Shown: positions 1-11,077 of the stretch, piece by piece
Layout of the letters: every line of letters starts with the position of its first letter
Numbering within the stretch: position 1 is the first letter of the stretch
Assembly (NCBI RefSeq): GCF_016808335.1
Contig: NC_053153.1
Location: forward strand, 19,107,033 to 19,171,032
Reading direction: 5' to 3'
DNA: 64,000 nt
Origin: Panicum virgatum
Lineage: Eukaryota > Streptophyta > Magnoliopsida > Poales > Poaceae
Notes under the pieces: model-generated
Seen by the model: only the letters and a program-made list of their open reading frames with translations
What the model was told of the DNA's origin: nothing
The model's database searches: none
Program-made: the position numbers and the translations under genes

Positions 1-842
1 GACTTCAACAAATAGATGTAACAAAATTTAGTGCAGTCATCGATCAAAGTCATGAAAGATCTTTTACCACCTTTTGTCAACACTCCATTCATTTCGCACA
101 AATCGGAATGAATTAATTCTAAAGGTGCCAAGCTCCTCGCCTCAGCGGCCTTATGAGGCTTGCGAGTTTATTTTGATTCAACACATACATGGCACTTAGA
201 TTTTTTAACAAAAGTAAACTTTAGAATTAAACTCAAATTAGCTAAGCGCATCATACAACCAAAATTAACGTGACAAAGCCTCGAATGCCAAATATTTGTT
301 TCATCAATGTTAATAATATTGTAAGCAACTTTATTACAAACATCTGTCAAAGAAAGACGGAACAAGCCTCCGCTTTCATAATCTTTTCCAACAAAAGTAC
401 CAAACTTAGACAAGATACATTTATTGGACTCAAAGACTAATTTAAAACAATCTCTACACAGTAGAGAGCCGCTGACTAGATTCTTCTTGATGGTGGGGAC
501 ATGCTGCATGTTCTTCAGCTGCACAGTCTTCCCCGAAGTAAACTTCAGATTTACCGTACCAACACCAAGAACACGCGCATGAGATCCGTTCCCCATCAGC
601 AAGGAGGAAGTCCCGCCGTCCTGGTAAGAAGAAAACAAAGAAGCATCAGCACAAACATGAATATTAGCACTAGTGTCAACCCACCACTCGGGTGAACAAA
701 AAACTGAAAGAACTGTAGGTAATAAATTACCGTACCCTGATGTTCCTCCAGGCTCGCTAATGACCATGTTGGCAGAGTCGTTGCCTTTGCAGTTCGAACA
801 CTTTGCAGCAAAGTGTTTCGTACTAACGCACACATAGCAAGC
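1..842 (-). pseudogene. Decayed Ty1/copia gag-pol part: zinc knuckle, protease, start of integrase
   Basis: Read on the minus strand, this continues the gag of 2199-3438 after the solo LTR at 848-2193. Visible in order are a CCHC-type knuckle (C-x2-C pairs just after the LTR junction), a retropepsin region with WWVDTSANIHVC in place of the usual D-T/S-G-A, the GAG-pre-integrase segment, and the integrase zinc-binding stretch ending near KCHVCVESK. There a CAA glutamine codon has become a TAA stop at about 168, while the reading frame beyond it (1-167) still encodes integrase core sequence. The rest of pol lies left of the window. Function is lost. Assignment to copia is firm; the sublineage is not. 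Confidence 0.85.
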
Positions 843-847
843 TCCCT

Positions 848-2193
848 TGAAAGGACCTTAAGATGCCTAGAGGGGGAGTGAATAGGCAATCTACAGCTCA
901 AAGACACTTAAGAACTGTCAGACTTAGACTCAGCCCGGATACTCCGGGTATAAGCCCGGATACTCCGGGTTTTGTGGTTCGGAGTATCCAGAGCTATAAC
1001 CAGAGTCTCCGGGTATGAACAAACTGAAAAGAATCTGCAGGAATCTATGTATGAAAAGTAGATCGAGCTAAAGTACGAGTACCAGGGGTTCCTTAAGGTT
1101 GATATCCAACAAACAAAACTCACTAGAAACTCGTGAGTGAGTAGATCGAGCTCAATTCCTAGAAAAGAAGTCTCACAAGCAAATAGCAATGAAATTAAAT
1201 AAATTAACACGAAAGAGACAAGGATTTGTTTCCCGAAGTTCACACCCGAAGGTGCTACATCTCCGTTGAGGAAGGATTCGAGAGACGGTGCTCAAGAACC
1301 CTTATGCTCCTCTCCCAAGAGCGAGATCACCTCTCAAGCCCAAGGTCACTTACTATGGATTCCTCGGCGAGGAATGGAGCTTACAAACTTCTTGTGCAGC
1401 TCACAACCTTGATTGAGCAGTCACAAGCACGCCTAGCTGTCTAGGAGCACAAGGCTCCAAGAGTAACAAACTTGAATCCGCGGGTTTGACCAAAACCAAG
1501 TGCTCAAGATGTGGAAATGAGGCTCATTAGCACGAATCCTTGCTCTTGCTTGCTTCTCACTCAAATCCCTCAAAGGAATCACTCAAGAATGAAGAGAGGG
1601 GAGTCAGAGAGCTCTCTTTTGGCATTAGGAGGAGTTCAGCTCGAAAGAATGGCAAGAGAGAGTGAACTGAAGGAGGGGAGGGAGTATTTATACCCCTTGA
1701 CCCAAAAATAGCCGTTGGGCGAACAATTACCCAGAGACTCCGGGTATATGCCCGGAGACTCCGGGCAACCCTAATTTTTCAGCCCGTGAACAGCACCCGG
1801 ACACTCCGGGCAAAAGGGTCCGGAGTATCCGGCCCTATACCCGGAGTATCCGGGTTAGGCAGGTTGAAAGCTCATGTTTTGCTCTTTTGAGTATATTTTG
1901 TGGCTCACAGGTGTTTGTCTAGGTTCTCTTAAGCACAAGATTTAAATCGAAACCCTTGAATCAAGTCCCTCTTGATAATACGGCATTCCTATACTCAAAT
2001 TTCAAATACAACATCTAATATCATGAGTACACTTAAACACCGCCTTTTCATTTCCTTTTTGGGGGGCCATACGTCATCACTTGATTTACCTATACATATT
2101 CATCACCTGCACACATGCTCAATTACACAATTAAATATATATGTGTTTTGTCATTATTCACCAAAACCCACTTAGGGGCCTAAATCACTTTCA
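848..2193 (-). repeat. Solo LTR, Sirevirus-like, inserted in copia gag
   Basis: The 1,346-bp segment runs TG...CA and is flanked by a perfect 5-bp duplication TCCCT at 843-847 and 2194-2198. Removing it plus one TSD rejoins the gag coding frame from its lysine-rich stretch into the zinc knuckle, which proves insertion. No internal retrotransposon domain is present, so it is a solo LTR left by LTR-LTR recombination. It carries two clusters of the near-palindrome CCCGGATACTCCGGG and the variant with GAG (about 934-1015 and 1730-1856), one near each end. Such palindrome arrays are known from Sirevirus LTRs. The minus orientation is inferred by comparison with the complete Sirevirus at 23751-34448. 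Confidence 0.9.
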
Positions 2194-2198
2194 TCCCT

Positions 2199-3438
2199 TC
2201 TTCTTCTTCTTCTTGAAGGTGATTGTCTGCTTAGTCTTTGGTTGGCTCTGCGGTGGCTTTTTCTTGTTCCTGTGGGAGTTGTTCTTCTGAACAAGATTGG
2301 CGCTAGAAGCACCAACAACTCCTTTCTCACGTATGTTGTAACAGCCCACGGGAGAGTGGGTCGGGCCAAATTCAGAGTTACTGTAGCAGCTACTGTACCG
2401 GCGCGAATTTAGTCCTATACTGGAAGTTGAGTTGAGTCCAGACCAGCTTAAATACCAGGCCCAGGGTAGTTGAATAACTCCGGTTGCAACCTTTTGCGTG
2501 AAGCGAGGACGAAAGCGCAAGAGAGTTATTTAGCAGGTGTGATTTACTCAACGTGCAGAGTAGATCTTAGCCGTTACCCCGGGTCGGGTCGTTACATATG
2601 TCCTTTGCTCTCGCCTTCTCCTCAACATCAAGAGTCCTAATGAGTCCATCTATGGTGAACTCCTGTCTCTTGTATTTTATAGAAGTAGCAAAGTCCCTCC
2701 AAGAAGGTGGCAGCTTAGAGATAATACCTCCGGCCACAAACTTATCTGGTAACACACATGGGGACTCTTTGCTGCAATTTTTGAGATCTTTTGCCAGAGT
2801 ATATATTTCATGAGCCTGTTCCACTACAGAACAGTCTTTGACCATCCTATAGTCAAGGAACTGCTCCATCGCATACAACTCACTACCGGCATCAGACACT
2901 CCAAAATGAGCCTCAAGAGCATCCCACAATTCTTTGCCAGTTGGCAGTAGGACATAAAAATTTACCAAGTTTTCAGTGAGAACACTAATGACGCAGCCTC
3001 GAAAGAGGGTATCAGCCTCATCGAACGCACTCCCTTCCTCTGGAGGGAACTATTCAGGCTTACCCTCTTTTACATGCATCACTCTCAGCACTGTCAACCA
3101 TAGTATAAGCCGCTCTTGCCAACATTTGTAATTGGAACCATCAAAAAGTGGTGGTTTGAATGTTTCAGCAAAGTTAGATACTGAAAGGCTATTAACAAGT
3201 TTAGGTTTTTGGATTGTTAGAAAACTAGGCAATTTTCGATATATTTTAATTCCAAATATTACTAGCAATTTCATGGCATAAAAGAGTGATAATGTGTGAA
3301 CAAAATATGTGCTTGTGTTCATGTTATTCTCACTAATAAGCATGAACAAAATGTTAAACCAGAATAGGTTTAGAATGTGCCCCAAGGTGGGACCAGTGCC
3401 GGAGGCACCGGTTGCGCCGTTACCAGCTGGTATAGACA
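2199..3438 (-). pseudogene. Decayed Ty1/copia gag (N-terminal and central part)
   Basis: The minus-strand frames start with MSIPAGNGATGASG at about 3438 and include the copia gag (UBN2-type) blocks FKPPLFDGSNY, LFRGCVISVL, LPTGKELWDALEA, LPPSWRDFATSIK and VEEKARAKD, ending in the basic run FKKKKKK before the zinc knuckle. About 220 bases of unrelated, AT-rich sequence (roughly 3170-3390) separate the N-terminus from FAETFKPP. This could be an intron or a further insertion. The frame is then broken by the solo LTR at 2337-2596. It is the upstream half of the fragment at 1-842. Confidence 0.85.
2337..2596 (-). repeat. Short solo LTR (TGTAAC...GTTACA) inserted in copia gag
   Basis: The 260-bp unit begins TGTAACAGCCC and ends GGTCGTTACA on the plus strand, and is flanked by a perfect 5-bp duplication TATGT at 2332-2336 and 2597-2601. 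Excision rejoins the gag frame between AKDI and REKGVVG. On the minus strand it starts TGTAACGACCCGACCC, a start seen in some grass gypsy LTRs. That superfamily assignment is from memory of the family and is unconfirmed. Confidence 0.88.
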
Positions 3439-4300
3439 TTCTATTTGACTGGCCTTGCCTGATGTAGCCGAACGAAGTCGATGCAGGAAGAGGTTTGCAG
3501 TACAGTCCCACGAACGGTCACCTGGAAGTAGACGAAGTAGTCGTTCACGCCGGGATGTAGACGAAGTAGTCGTTCAGGGAGCGAGCAGTCGCGTCAAGAC
3601 GCTCCCCAAAAACCTGATTGCCCGCGCCCCGTGCAGGACCTTCAGCGAGCAGAGGTCCCGGAGGTCTGCTCTCGCTAGAGCTGTGCGTGCAACTAGCGAT
3701 GGGAATGGCAGAAAGCAGCAGAGTGAGAAGGGAGAGGTCTCCTAAGCAGGAGTACCTGAAGCAAGAGTGTTTTGGTGTGTGGATGAGTGGAGGAGGGCCT
3801 GGTTTATGTAGGCGTGGAGGTGCCTCAGATTCAACGAACCTGGACGCTATAAATGGCTTTGATGAGCTGCAGTTGCAGGTGAATGAATCACAACCATTAG
3901 TTACTAGTAACGGTTAAGACCATGATTCTCCAGTCATCACTGTCAACGTTTATTGTCTGTTTTAATGCTCTCAATAGCAAAACATTCTCTCATCTTAGCA
4001 CATCACGTCGCACCGCACCTGCATGTCACGTCACGTCCGGCCTCGCCTCGCCACGCCCACGCCCACGCCCACGCCCACGCCCTCGACCCGGCGAGGCAAG
4101 CGAGCGCGCGCGCGGTTCACCGACCTCCTCTTACCGGCTTCACAAGTGGTGTACATGAGGTCCACCCTTTTAAGTCGGTTGAGATCCTCCTCAAATCCTG
4201 ATACGGAATTAAGTAATTGATTTCCTTGTATTTAATCGTGGGCTTTAAATTCTTTTATTGCATTGATTAGAATAAATGGGCCAAGCCCATAATTCCAACA
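3439..4300 (-). repeat. 5' leader and probable 5' LTR of the decayed copia element
   Basis: In element orientation the sequence begins TGTTGGAATTATGGGC at 4300, a typical grass copia LTR start, and continues without other identifiable features to the gag start at 3438. I could not find a clear primer-binding site, so the LTR/leader boundary is unresolved. The 3' LTR would lie outside the window, so no target duplication can be checked. The LTR outer edge at 4300 is the best-supported point. Confidence 0.55.
4051..4081. repeat. Hexamer microsatellite (CCCACG)n
   Basis: About five head-to-tail copies of a CCCACG unit lie inside the probable copia LTR, followed by a short CG-alternating run near 4102. 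Confidence 0.9.
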
Positions 4301-5234
4301 GTCTGCAAATAAAGTTGCAGCATCAGCATATAGTTGCCCATGCGTTAATTTGTAGGGATCTACGTTATCCATTCGTGGACGGAGGGCTGGTTCAATGCAT
4401 ATAAGGGATGGACTAAGTCTCACATGTCAATGACACAAGGTGGATCAAACCAAAAATTAGATGAACATGTTGCATGCTTTAGAAATAGGTGTCGATATAC
4501 TTTTCATGAGCTATGATGTACCATTAGTAATTTGAAATGAAATAATGTAGCAAATGAATAATGATTATTAGTAGTTAATATCTCAGAAATATGTACTGCA
4601 TTGTTCAGTTTTACTCGTCTTGTATTGGCAATAGTGCTTAAGAACAAACAAAGTGCTGTCAACTTATTTGACCTTTCTTTAACTGTATCTACAGGTAGAA
4701 CAAGCGCGCATGAGGCTAAATAAATGGGAAGGCAAGAAGAAGCCCATTTTGGCGGAAGACTGAAAAGTTGCATGCATGCATGGTGCACGTGCTGATCTAC
4801 TCTGTATGTCGTACGCTGTACCGAAGACTGGGTTTATTTAAAAAGACGGTAATACTAGAATTAAGACGCCCTACGGGTAAAAAAAAATGAATATTCTGAC
4901 CCATGTTGTAAGAATCAAGTATGATATTGCAATTTTTTTTTATGTTACGCAGTGAGTGATGCATGAAACAATTTTACCTTTTATTAGAACAAATGACTGC
5001 TCAATGGAGACATGAATCTACCTACATGCTGGCCCACATCCATTATTATATTAGCGTATATATGAAGATACAACAGCGCATCCATTTCAGGTATGGGTCC
5101 CATGCATTTACATACGCAAAGGAAATGGAAAAGGGTGATGTGCTAGGTGATTGACGTTTTTGGATTGATGTGATTGTTGTATGTATACCAAATGCACAAG
5201 AAAAATATAAAAAAAAAACTGGCTCGGTCACACA
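4301..5234. other. Intergenic, no gene recognised
   Basis: AT-rich sequence with short A/T runs. I see no protein family, tRNA or clear mobile element here. Confidence 0.5.
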
Positions 5235-5418
5235 CAGGGTTCCCAATTTCGGCGGGATTTCACCGAATTTCGGTGAAATTTTTCGTTTTCGGACTACTCC
5301 GGAAAGCGAATTTCGATCCGGAAAGTGCGTGATTTCGGTTTCAAATTCAAAAATATGAAAATCAAACTTTGGTAAAAAAACGAAATTCGAAACAGTAAAA
5401 ACGAAATTGTGAACCCTG
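5235..5418. mobile_element. Small hAT-type MITE, CAGGGTTC ends
   Basis: The 184-bp element has terminal inverted repeats CAGGGTTCCCAATTTCG and, on the other strand, CAGGGTTCACAATTTCG. The inside is full of short TTTCGG/CCGAAA inversions. The flanks share CACACA but not a perfect 8-bp duplication. CAGGG ends are typical of hAT elements, and the perfectly bounded copy at 22622-23202 has the same end type. Confidence 0.75.
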
Positions 5419-6192
5419 CACACATTAAGGTATGTTTCAGAAGAAAACACTAGAGTAGATGAGAAATCCCTTACTATCATATAATGTGTCATTGTTTCCA
5501 TGCCGGGATAACATTAATTAATAGATTTACTTATGCCAGGTATTCTAAATTATATGTTACAGAGATCAAATATAAGTGAAGTACGCTCCTTGTCAAAACA
5601 TAGGGAAGCTGTCGGCCCAGTACGCAAGCTGGAATTTTATGCTCGGCCCAGTTCCAGCACTGGCCAAAATTCAATGGAGAGCTCTAGCTGGTCTAACGAG
5701 AAACATGAATTTGCTGGGTTGGGCTGGCACAGGCCCAACTCTCTGGCCCACCAACACTGAGACGCCCGTCAATCTCTATCTACTCCTAAAAATTGTATAA
5801 GAGGGACGCCGCCTTGATGCGACCAACGCTTTGGTTCAGCCAAGCCTCTATGTCCAGCGTCCGATCGTGCGACAGACAAACGAGTGCACTGGCGCCGTAG
5901 GATCCATTCAAATTCAAAACCCCCCATCGCTCCCGTGATCAGCGCTTCCATGCTGGAGGGGCGCGCCCTTTGGTCGTACGTCGCTTGGCGCGATCGTCCC
6001 GTCGACCCCATCGTCCAGCCTCCGTCGCACATGCACCGTCCGTTTGAATCCCTGAACCCCCGCCGCTGTCAATTGGTTGATCGCGCTTCCCTCGTACGGA
6101 AATCACGCAGCCCAGGCCGCCGCACCACGAGATCCGTCCTCGCTACGCTCAGGCCCTTCACCCTGAGCAATGTCCTCCGCCAAAATCGCTAA
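5419..6192. other. Intergenic with a promoter-like GGCCCA cluster
   Basis: Between about 5610 and 5750 the motif GGCCCA (site II type, TGGGCC on the other strand) occurs at least four times, followed by a TATA-like ATTGTATAAG near 5790 and GC-rich sequence from 5800. This looks like an old promoter and leader on the plus strand, but no recognisable coding sequence follows. Site II elements are known in promoters of plant housekeeping genes; the link here is inference. Confidence 0.3.
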
Positions 6193-6455
6193 GCCTGTGT
6201 TTAGTTTTAAAATTTATTTCTCCAAACTTCACTATTCACCTATCACATCAAATATTTTACCTCGTGTATGGAGCATTAAATGTAGATAAATAAAAAAACT
6301 AATTGCATAGTTTTAATGTACACGACGAGACGAATTTTTTGAGCCTAGTTAGATCATAGTAGGACAATAATTACCACAATCAAACAAAAATGGTACAGTA
6401 TGCCAAAGTATCTAATATAACTCTTTTTACCACCGTTTTAGGATCTAACCCAGAC
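6193..6455. mobile_element. Harbinger/Tourist-like MITE, TAA target duplication
   Basis: The 263-bp element has ends GCCTGTGTTTAG and, on the other strand, GTCTGGGTTAG, flanked by TAA at 6190-6192 and 6456-6458. The inside carries GAGACGAATTTTTTGAGCC, a core shared with the other GTTTAG-type MITEs of this window. Confidence 0.75.
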
Positions 6456-8677
6456 TAACGGACGATCTCTGCCTATCCCCCGCCCCCCCTCCTCCTACGG
6501 ATAGATCCTCCCGCTCGCATGCGTCACGTCGCTGAATCCACGACACGCCGCCGCCATCCCCACCGATGGCCTTGTTTCGCTTGCCGCCTCCCGCATGACA
6601 AGCCTTAATGCCACCTCCACCTGATCTCTCTCGCTCTCCCAACACGCCACAGCTGTTGCCACTGCTCGACTAACCGGAGCAGGGCGCCGGCGACTGCTGG
6701 CTGATTCTGTGATTCATCGCCTCCGTCACTCGCCGGACCAAGCAATCACCGCTACGAGCTTTGCCATGTTCAGCCAAAACCATTTGGCCAGTCCTCGCAA
6801 CCTCCCCGCTGGTGCAGAGCCGCCACCACGGAGTGGTTCCAAAGCCGGTCGCCTCTTGCAGGATTCCGGCCAAATCCGGCCCCCTCCACCATAGGTGAGC
6901 ACACCCCTAAGTTCCCCTCCCCCTCCTCTCCCTTTTTCCCTCCTCTCCGGAATCCCAAACATGCCCATCCACCGCGCGAGCTCGTGTGCCGGAAGCCGTG
7001 TCTGCCATGGCTAGGAGCCCCTCAAGCTTTTGCAAGGAACCCCTGCGAATCCCCTCCTCTAATGGTTACTTGATTCCTAATCTTGGTTGCTCATCACGCT
7101 TGCAGGTCAGAGACACCTACATAGGAGGTTTTGGTTCAATTTGGTCCTATTTTCGACATTTGGCTCCCAAATCAATCACCTAGAACCAGCCCCTAGAGAT
7201 GATTGCACTTGTTGATCAAAGCAACCTGCTTGGTGTGAACGGAGTTGGCGTGTCCACCATGTGCTTGTTGAAATGCCAAACCACATAAACTGACATACTG
7301 GTATGGATTATCTCTTATTTTATCTTTGATGAATGCAAGAATTTACTGTCCATCTCGCAGCATCTCTCATGCCATTCAGCTACACACCAAATCTCTTCTC
7401 TCAAAACTTCACTGGAACACGGTAATCTGAAACTCTGGATTGGGTACTTCCGTACTTGGAAGCCATCTGATTAAGTTATTGTGTTCCGTCATTCTGACTA
7501 TTTTGCCATCGTAGCATGACTCCAGTTTGAGACTCCAGCTAACTTATTGAATGTTTATTTTCCTGCATGAATTCTGGGCTACAGTGTTGTTTGATTAGGC
7601 ATGCTTTGTCTTATGCATCTTGCATCTGCCCAAACTCCTACAGGAACCGACGCTGATGGCATCCGGTGTACCTGGCTGAGGATCCGATTACAACGACAGT
7701 GACAGGAGCAGGTATGATAAACTAGACTGATTCAATTACCACCCGCCATCGTGCCCACTCGCCGTGTGCCGTCATTAACAAGAGCTATGCCATCGACGTC
7801 ACCAACGACGTCTACGAGCACAACTTCAGCCACCGCCCCTGCCAGGTACGCTCCGCTTTGACCCAAAAGTGTACGCAATTCCGTAATTCTGAAACCAATT
7901 CGAAATGTTCTGCACGGTGCAATAGTATCGATTAATGGTAGCGTAAATTTATCCTAGACCCAATGCAAAAAAATTGCAGTTATGATGATCACTTGAAGAT
8001 TCAGAAACTTGGCCATGCTGCCTGATGTGCAGATAATGCGACGATACTTATCGCCAACAAAATTCCACTTATGTGTAGTCACACTATTATTGTAAAAAAT
8101 ATCTATGGCTGTGGCCAAGTTGAGTTCAATCAAGAAGGTCTTACTTCATCATTTACCCATAGCTTGGTAAATTAGGCTGGGTTTCATAAATGCTATAAGG
8201 ACAATAGCATTTGGGTCATGTACGTTTGTCCTCTCTTCAAGGACACTAGCATTTTACTCAAACACTGGTTTTTATGTTTTATTTTGACTTGTGAATCAAC
8301 TGAACTATGATGTGGTTGTTTGCATCATTCTCAAACAACAGGGGAACATTCAAACGGTCACTGCTAGCGACGGGGGGTGCAGGAGCTGCCCGCGTCCCCT
8401 GAGCTCGCTGCCGCCGCATCCCTTGTGCGGGCGGCCGGGCTGGATCCGCTGGATCCACGGCCAAGCTCGGAGAGGGAGGAAGGAGGGGCGCCAAGCTCGA
8501 GGTCCCCGGCCGCGCACCCCACCCGGCCGCACGCCGACGCAGCACCGCGCGCGCTGCGCCATCATCTGCCCAGCCGCGCGCCGCGCGCCCCGCGCCCAAC
8601 GCGCGGCGAGAAGGAGGGACGGCGCCGCGCTCAGCGGACGGCGGGCTCGAGTGGCGGTGCTAGAGTGGCGACCCGGT
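6456..8677 (+). other. No confident gene; possible decayed plus-strand gene
   Basis: The region is GC-rich to about 7010, then of mixed composition. Possible splice signals are CATAG|GTGAGC near 6895 and TTGCAG|GTCAG near 7106. A short open stretch near 7763-7845 reads SYAIDVTNDVYEHNF and ends at CCAG|GTACGC, which looks exon-like. I do not recognise the family and the exons do not join into a convincing reading frame. From 8340 to 8677 the sequence is strongly GC-rich without a believable protein. Confidence 0.25.
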
Positions 8678-9095
8678 CATAGTTTTAAATAGCTGGCTAT
8701 AGTTTCGCTATAGCTCCGCTATAGCTTTTTTAGAGGACTCCCGCTACGCTATTTGTATTTGTGCCGCTATGACAGTTATGGACACTAAATTGCGCTATAG
8801 CTGCGCTAAATGGCGTAGCTTTAGCGTCGCTATTAGCCTTATCCTTAGCTCAGTGCTACTGTTTTGGTATTTTGGATAACTTAATATTTGATTGTATAAA
8901 TTTTATTGTATTGTCAACTTAAATAATATTTCCGTACCTCTAGAAATATAGTTATGTTCATAAAATTCACTACTTACTATGTTTTTGTGCATCTATTACT
9001 TATATTTTTCATGATTTAGTAGTAAACCGCTATTTGGCATAGCCCGCTACAGTCTCTTAGCCTCGAAAAAAATACGCCCGCTATTTAAAACCATG
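8678..9095. mobile_element. hAT-like MITE with TTTTAAATAGC ends
   Basis: The 418-bp AT-rich element sits inside GC-rich DNA. Its terminal inverted repeats are CATAGTTTTAAATAGC and, on the other strand, CATGGTTTTAAATAGC, with many internal CGCTATAGC/GCTATAG repeats. The flanking 8-mers GACCCGGT and GGCCCGGC agree at six of eight positions, consistent with an aged 8-bp target duplication. Confidence 0.75.
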
Positions 9096-10663
9096 GGCCC
9101 GGCCGAGGACGGAGGAGCGGGGGGAGTGTGGTGGCGCCGCCAGATCCGGCCCGCCGCCGCCGCCCTTGTCCGCGCCGCGCAAGCGCACGCGGCTCGTTCT
9201 GCCGGCCTGGAGCACGGAGCAGGGGTGAGCTGGGGCGCTCAATCCGCCGTTGTCATGTCGTGTGCCCGCCGGCGAGGGAGGAGGAGGGAAGGAGGGAGGC
9301 GCTGCCAAGTTGGGATGAAGGTGCCAAGGGGGGAGGGAGAGGTGCGGCCGCAAGTCCGCAGGGGGCCGGCGGAGCTCGAGGCGAGGGGATGGGGGAGCTC
9401 GCGCGCGGCCTTGCTCGCCCCTGTTCACCGCCGGAGAGGCGGGAGGCGCAACGGAGGAGCAGCGGCCTACGAGGGAGGAGGGGCGCGCGGCGGAGGAGGC
9501 AAGGAGAGGCGCCGGCATGGGAGGAGCATAGAGAGAAGAGTGGGGAAGGAGTCAGGTTGCAGGCGGGGCGGGTTCTTATACGAACCCGCAAACCCGCCCT
9601 ACAAAATTGTTGTTCGCGGCGAACGCAGCTTAGCTGTAAATTATTTGCGGGCCACTTTGCAAAGCCCGCTGGATAAGAGGGAAACCGCGAGAACCCACAA
9701 GCATCGCGAACCCATCGCCAGGGGCGGCCACCGCACGCTGCCACCGCACTCAGCAGCTCCACCTTCTTTGCCGAGAGCACATGCTCAAACTCCCAGAGTC
9801 CCAGTGCGCGTGCTCTCCCACAGGCTAAGCTCCGGCCGCCGGCTTGCCGCCCCTAAGATCCGGCCGCACCGCGCCGCCCCTGCATCGCCGCTCGCGATGG
9901 CGGGCGCCGCGAACCCGCTTCACGAAAGCAGACCACACGGCCCTGCTCGCAGTGCCCAACGGCGCCGCAATCCCCCCATGCTTCATGAGCTGTCGAACGG
10001 CCGGCAACTCCCATGGCAAACGGATGCGCAGGCAACTTGCAACTTCCATGGCGGACGGACTTTGGACTACATGCGCAGATGGCTTGCGACATTAGCCGAT
10101 TAACATTGTAATGCTTGCATCCGCTGCATGGATTGGATCAGACGTCTTCAATATAGACGGCAACTAACCAAAGATTAGCCTCCAGCATGTGATTTTTATG
10201 TGCCTTTTCAGTTAGTCACCATGCGATGGCTACTGGCCTACTGCGTTCTGGGGGCTGGCGGCCACATTCGGGCAGCCGCAAAGACCGCAAAAGGCAAGCG
10301 GCGCTATGCGGGCTGCCGCTTAGGCCCGCGACGGCACTAACGACTCGTGCAGCCGCAACCCGCCCTACTTGCAACGTAAGGAAGGAGGGAGGGCGCGGCG
10401 GATGTAAAAAAAGCGAAAATATTTCTGACATGTGGGCCCTGTGAATGGTAATTGGTATAGAGTAGACATATAGAGGATGAATGGGTGCAACGAAACTGAA
10501 CATAGTGGAGAGAATTTCAATGATTAGACAAGAATGTTTCTTTTAAAGAATGAATTTAGAGGACGACAAGTGCAGATAGTCTAACCTCATCATCGGCCTC
10601 GACCACCACCCCAGCCGGTAGCAACATCGCCAGCGGTCGCTCCCCCCACTCTCGGCCCTAGTC
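9096..10663. other. GC-rich stretch, no gene recognised
   Basis: Long open frames on both strands (for example 9093-10103) are rich in Arg, Gly, Ala and Pro and follow from base composition. None shows a domain or conserved motif I know. Several GCGGG/CCCGC inversions occur at 9570-9760 and 10240-10370. I treat the frames as non-coding. Confidence 0.45.
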
Positions 10664-10668
10664 CCCAA

Positions 10669-11056
10669 TGTTGGCCTTAGAACACAATAACCAGGTGAGC
10701 AACCTGCTCACCTCCCTCTCCCTCACCTCTGTCCCAAGGTTGAAGAAGAGCTGAGCTCCTCTACACACACATACACTCACAGCTCTCTGCGTTGGCTGAG
10801 AGTTAGAGACTGGAATGTGGCAAACTGAACTGTCTTTTCTCATTGCATTGCACTCATATTTATACACCATTTGCTACCTACTCTAAGGTGCTAATAACTT
10901 CTATCATTATCTGAACATTAGTGGCCTAGAGCCACAAGTCAACAAAGGCTGCAAGTCAACAAAAGCTGCTAGCAAACTGCAAACTTGCTTTGCTAGCAAA
11001 CTGCAGACTTGCCTTGACTTAAACAGATAAGGGACAGCTGCAGATTAAGTCCTACA
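10669..11056 (-). repeat. 3' LTR of the young copia element
   Basis: Starts TG and ends CA. It is the same 388 bases as 15394-15781 apart from one substitution. It contains a duplicated AAGTCAACAAA motif. Confidence 0.95.
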
Positions 11057-11077
11057 TTACTTCCCCTAATCCTGCTG

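Noticed and set aside
4232..5154. Several 60-95-codon frames on both strands
   Set aside because: Short, AT-rich, no motif and no splice context.
9093..10103. 336-codon plus-strand open frame
   Set aside because: Arg/Gly/Ala-rich translation in GC-rich DNA with equally long frames on the other strand, no domain, no splice or promoter support.
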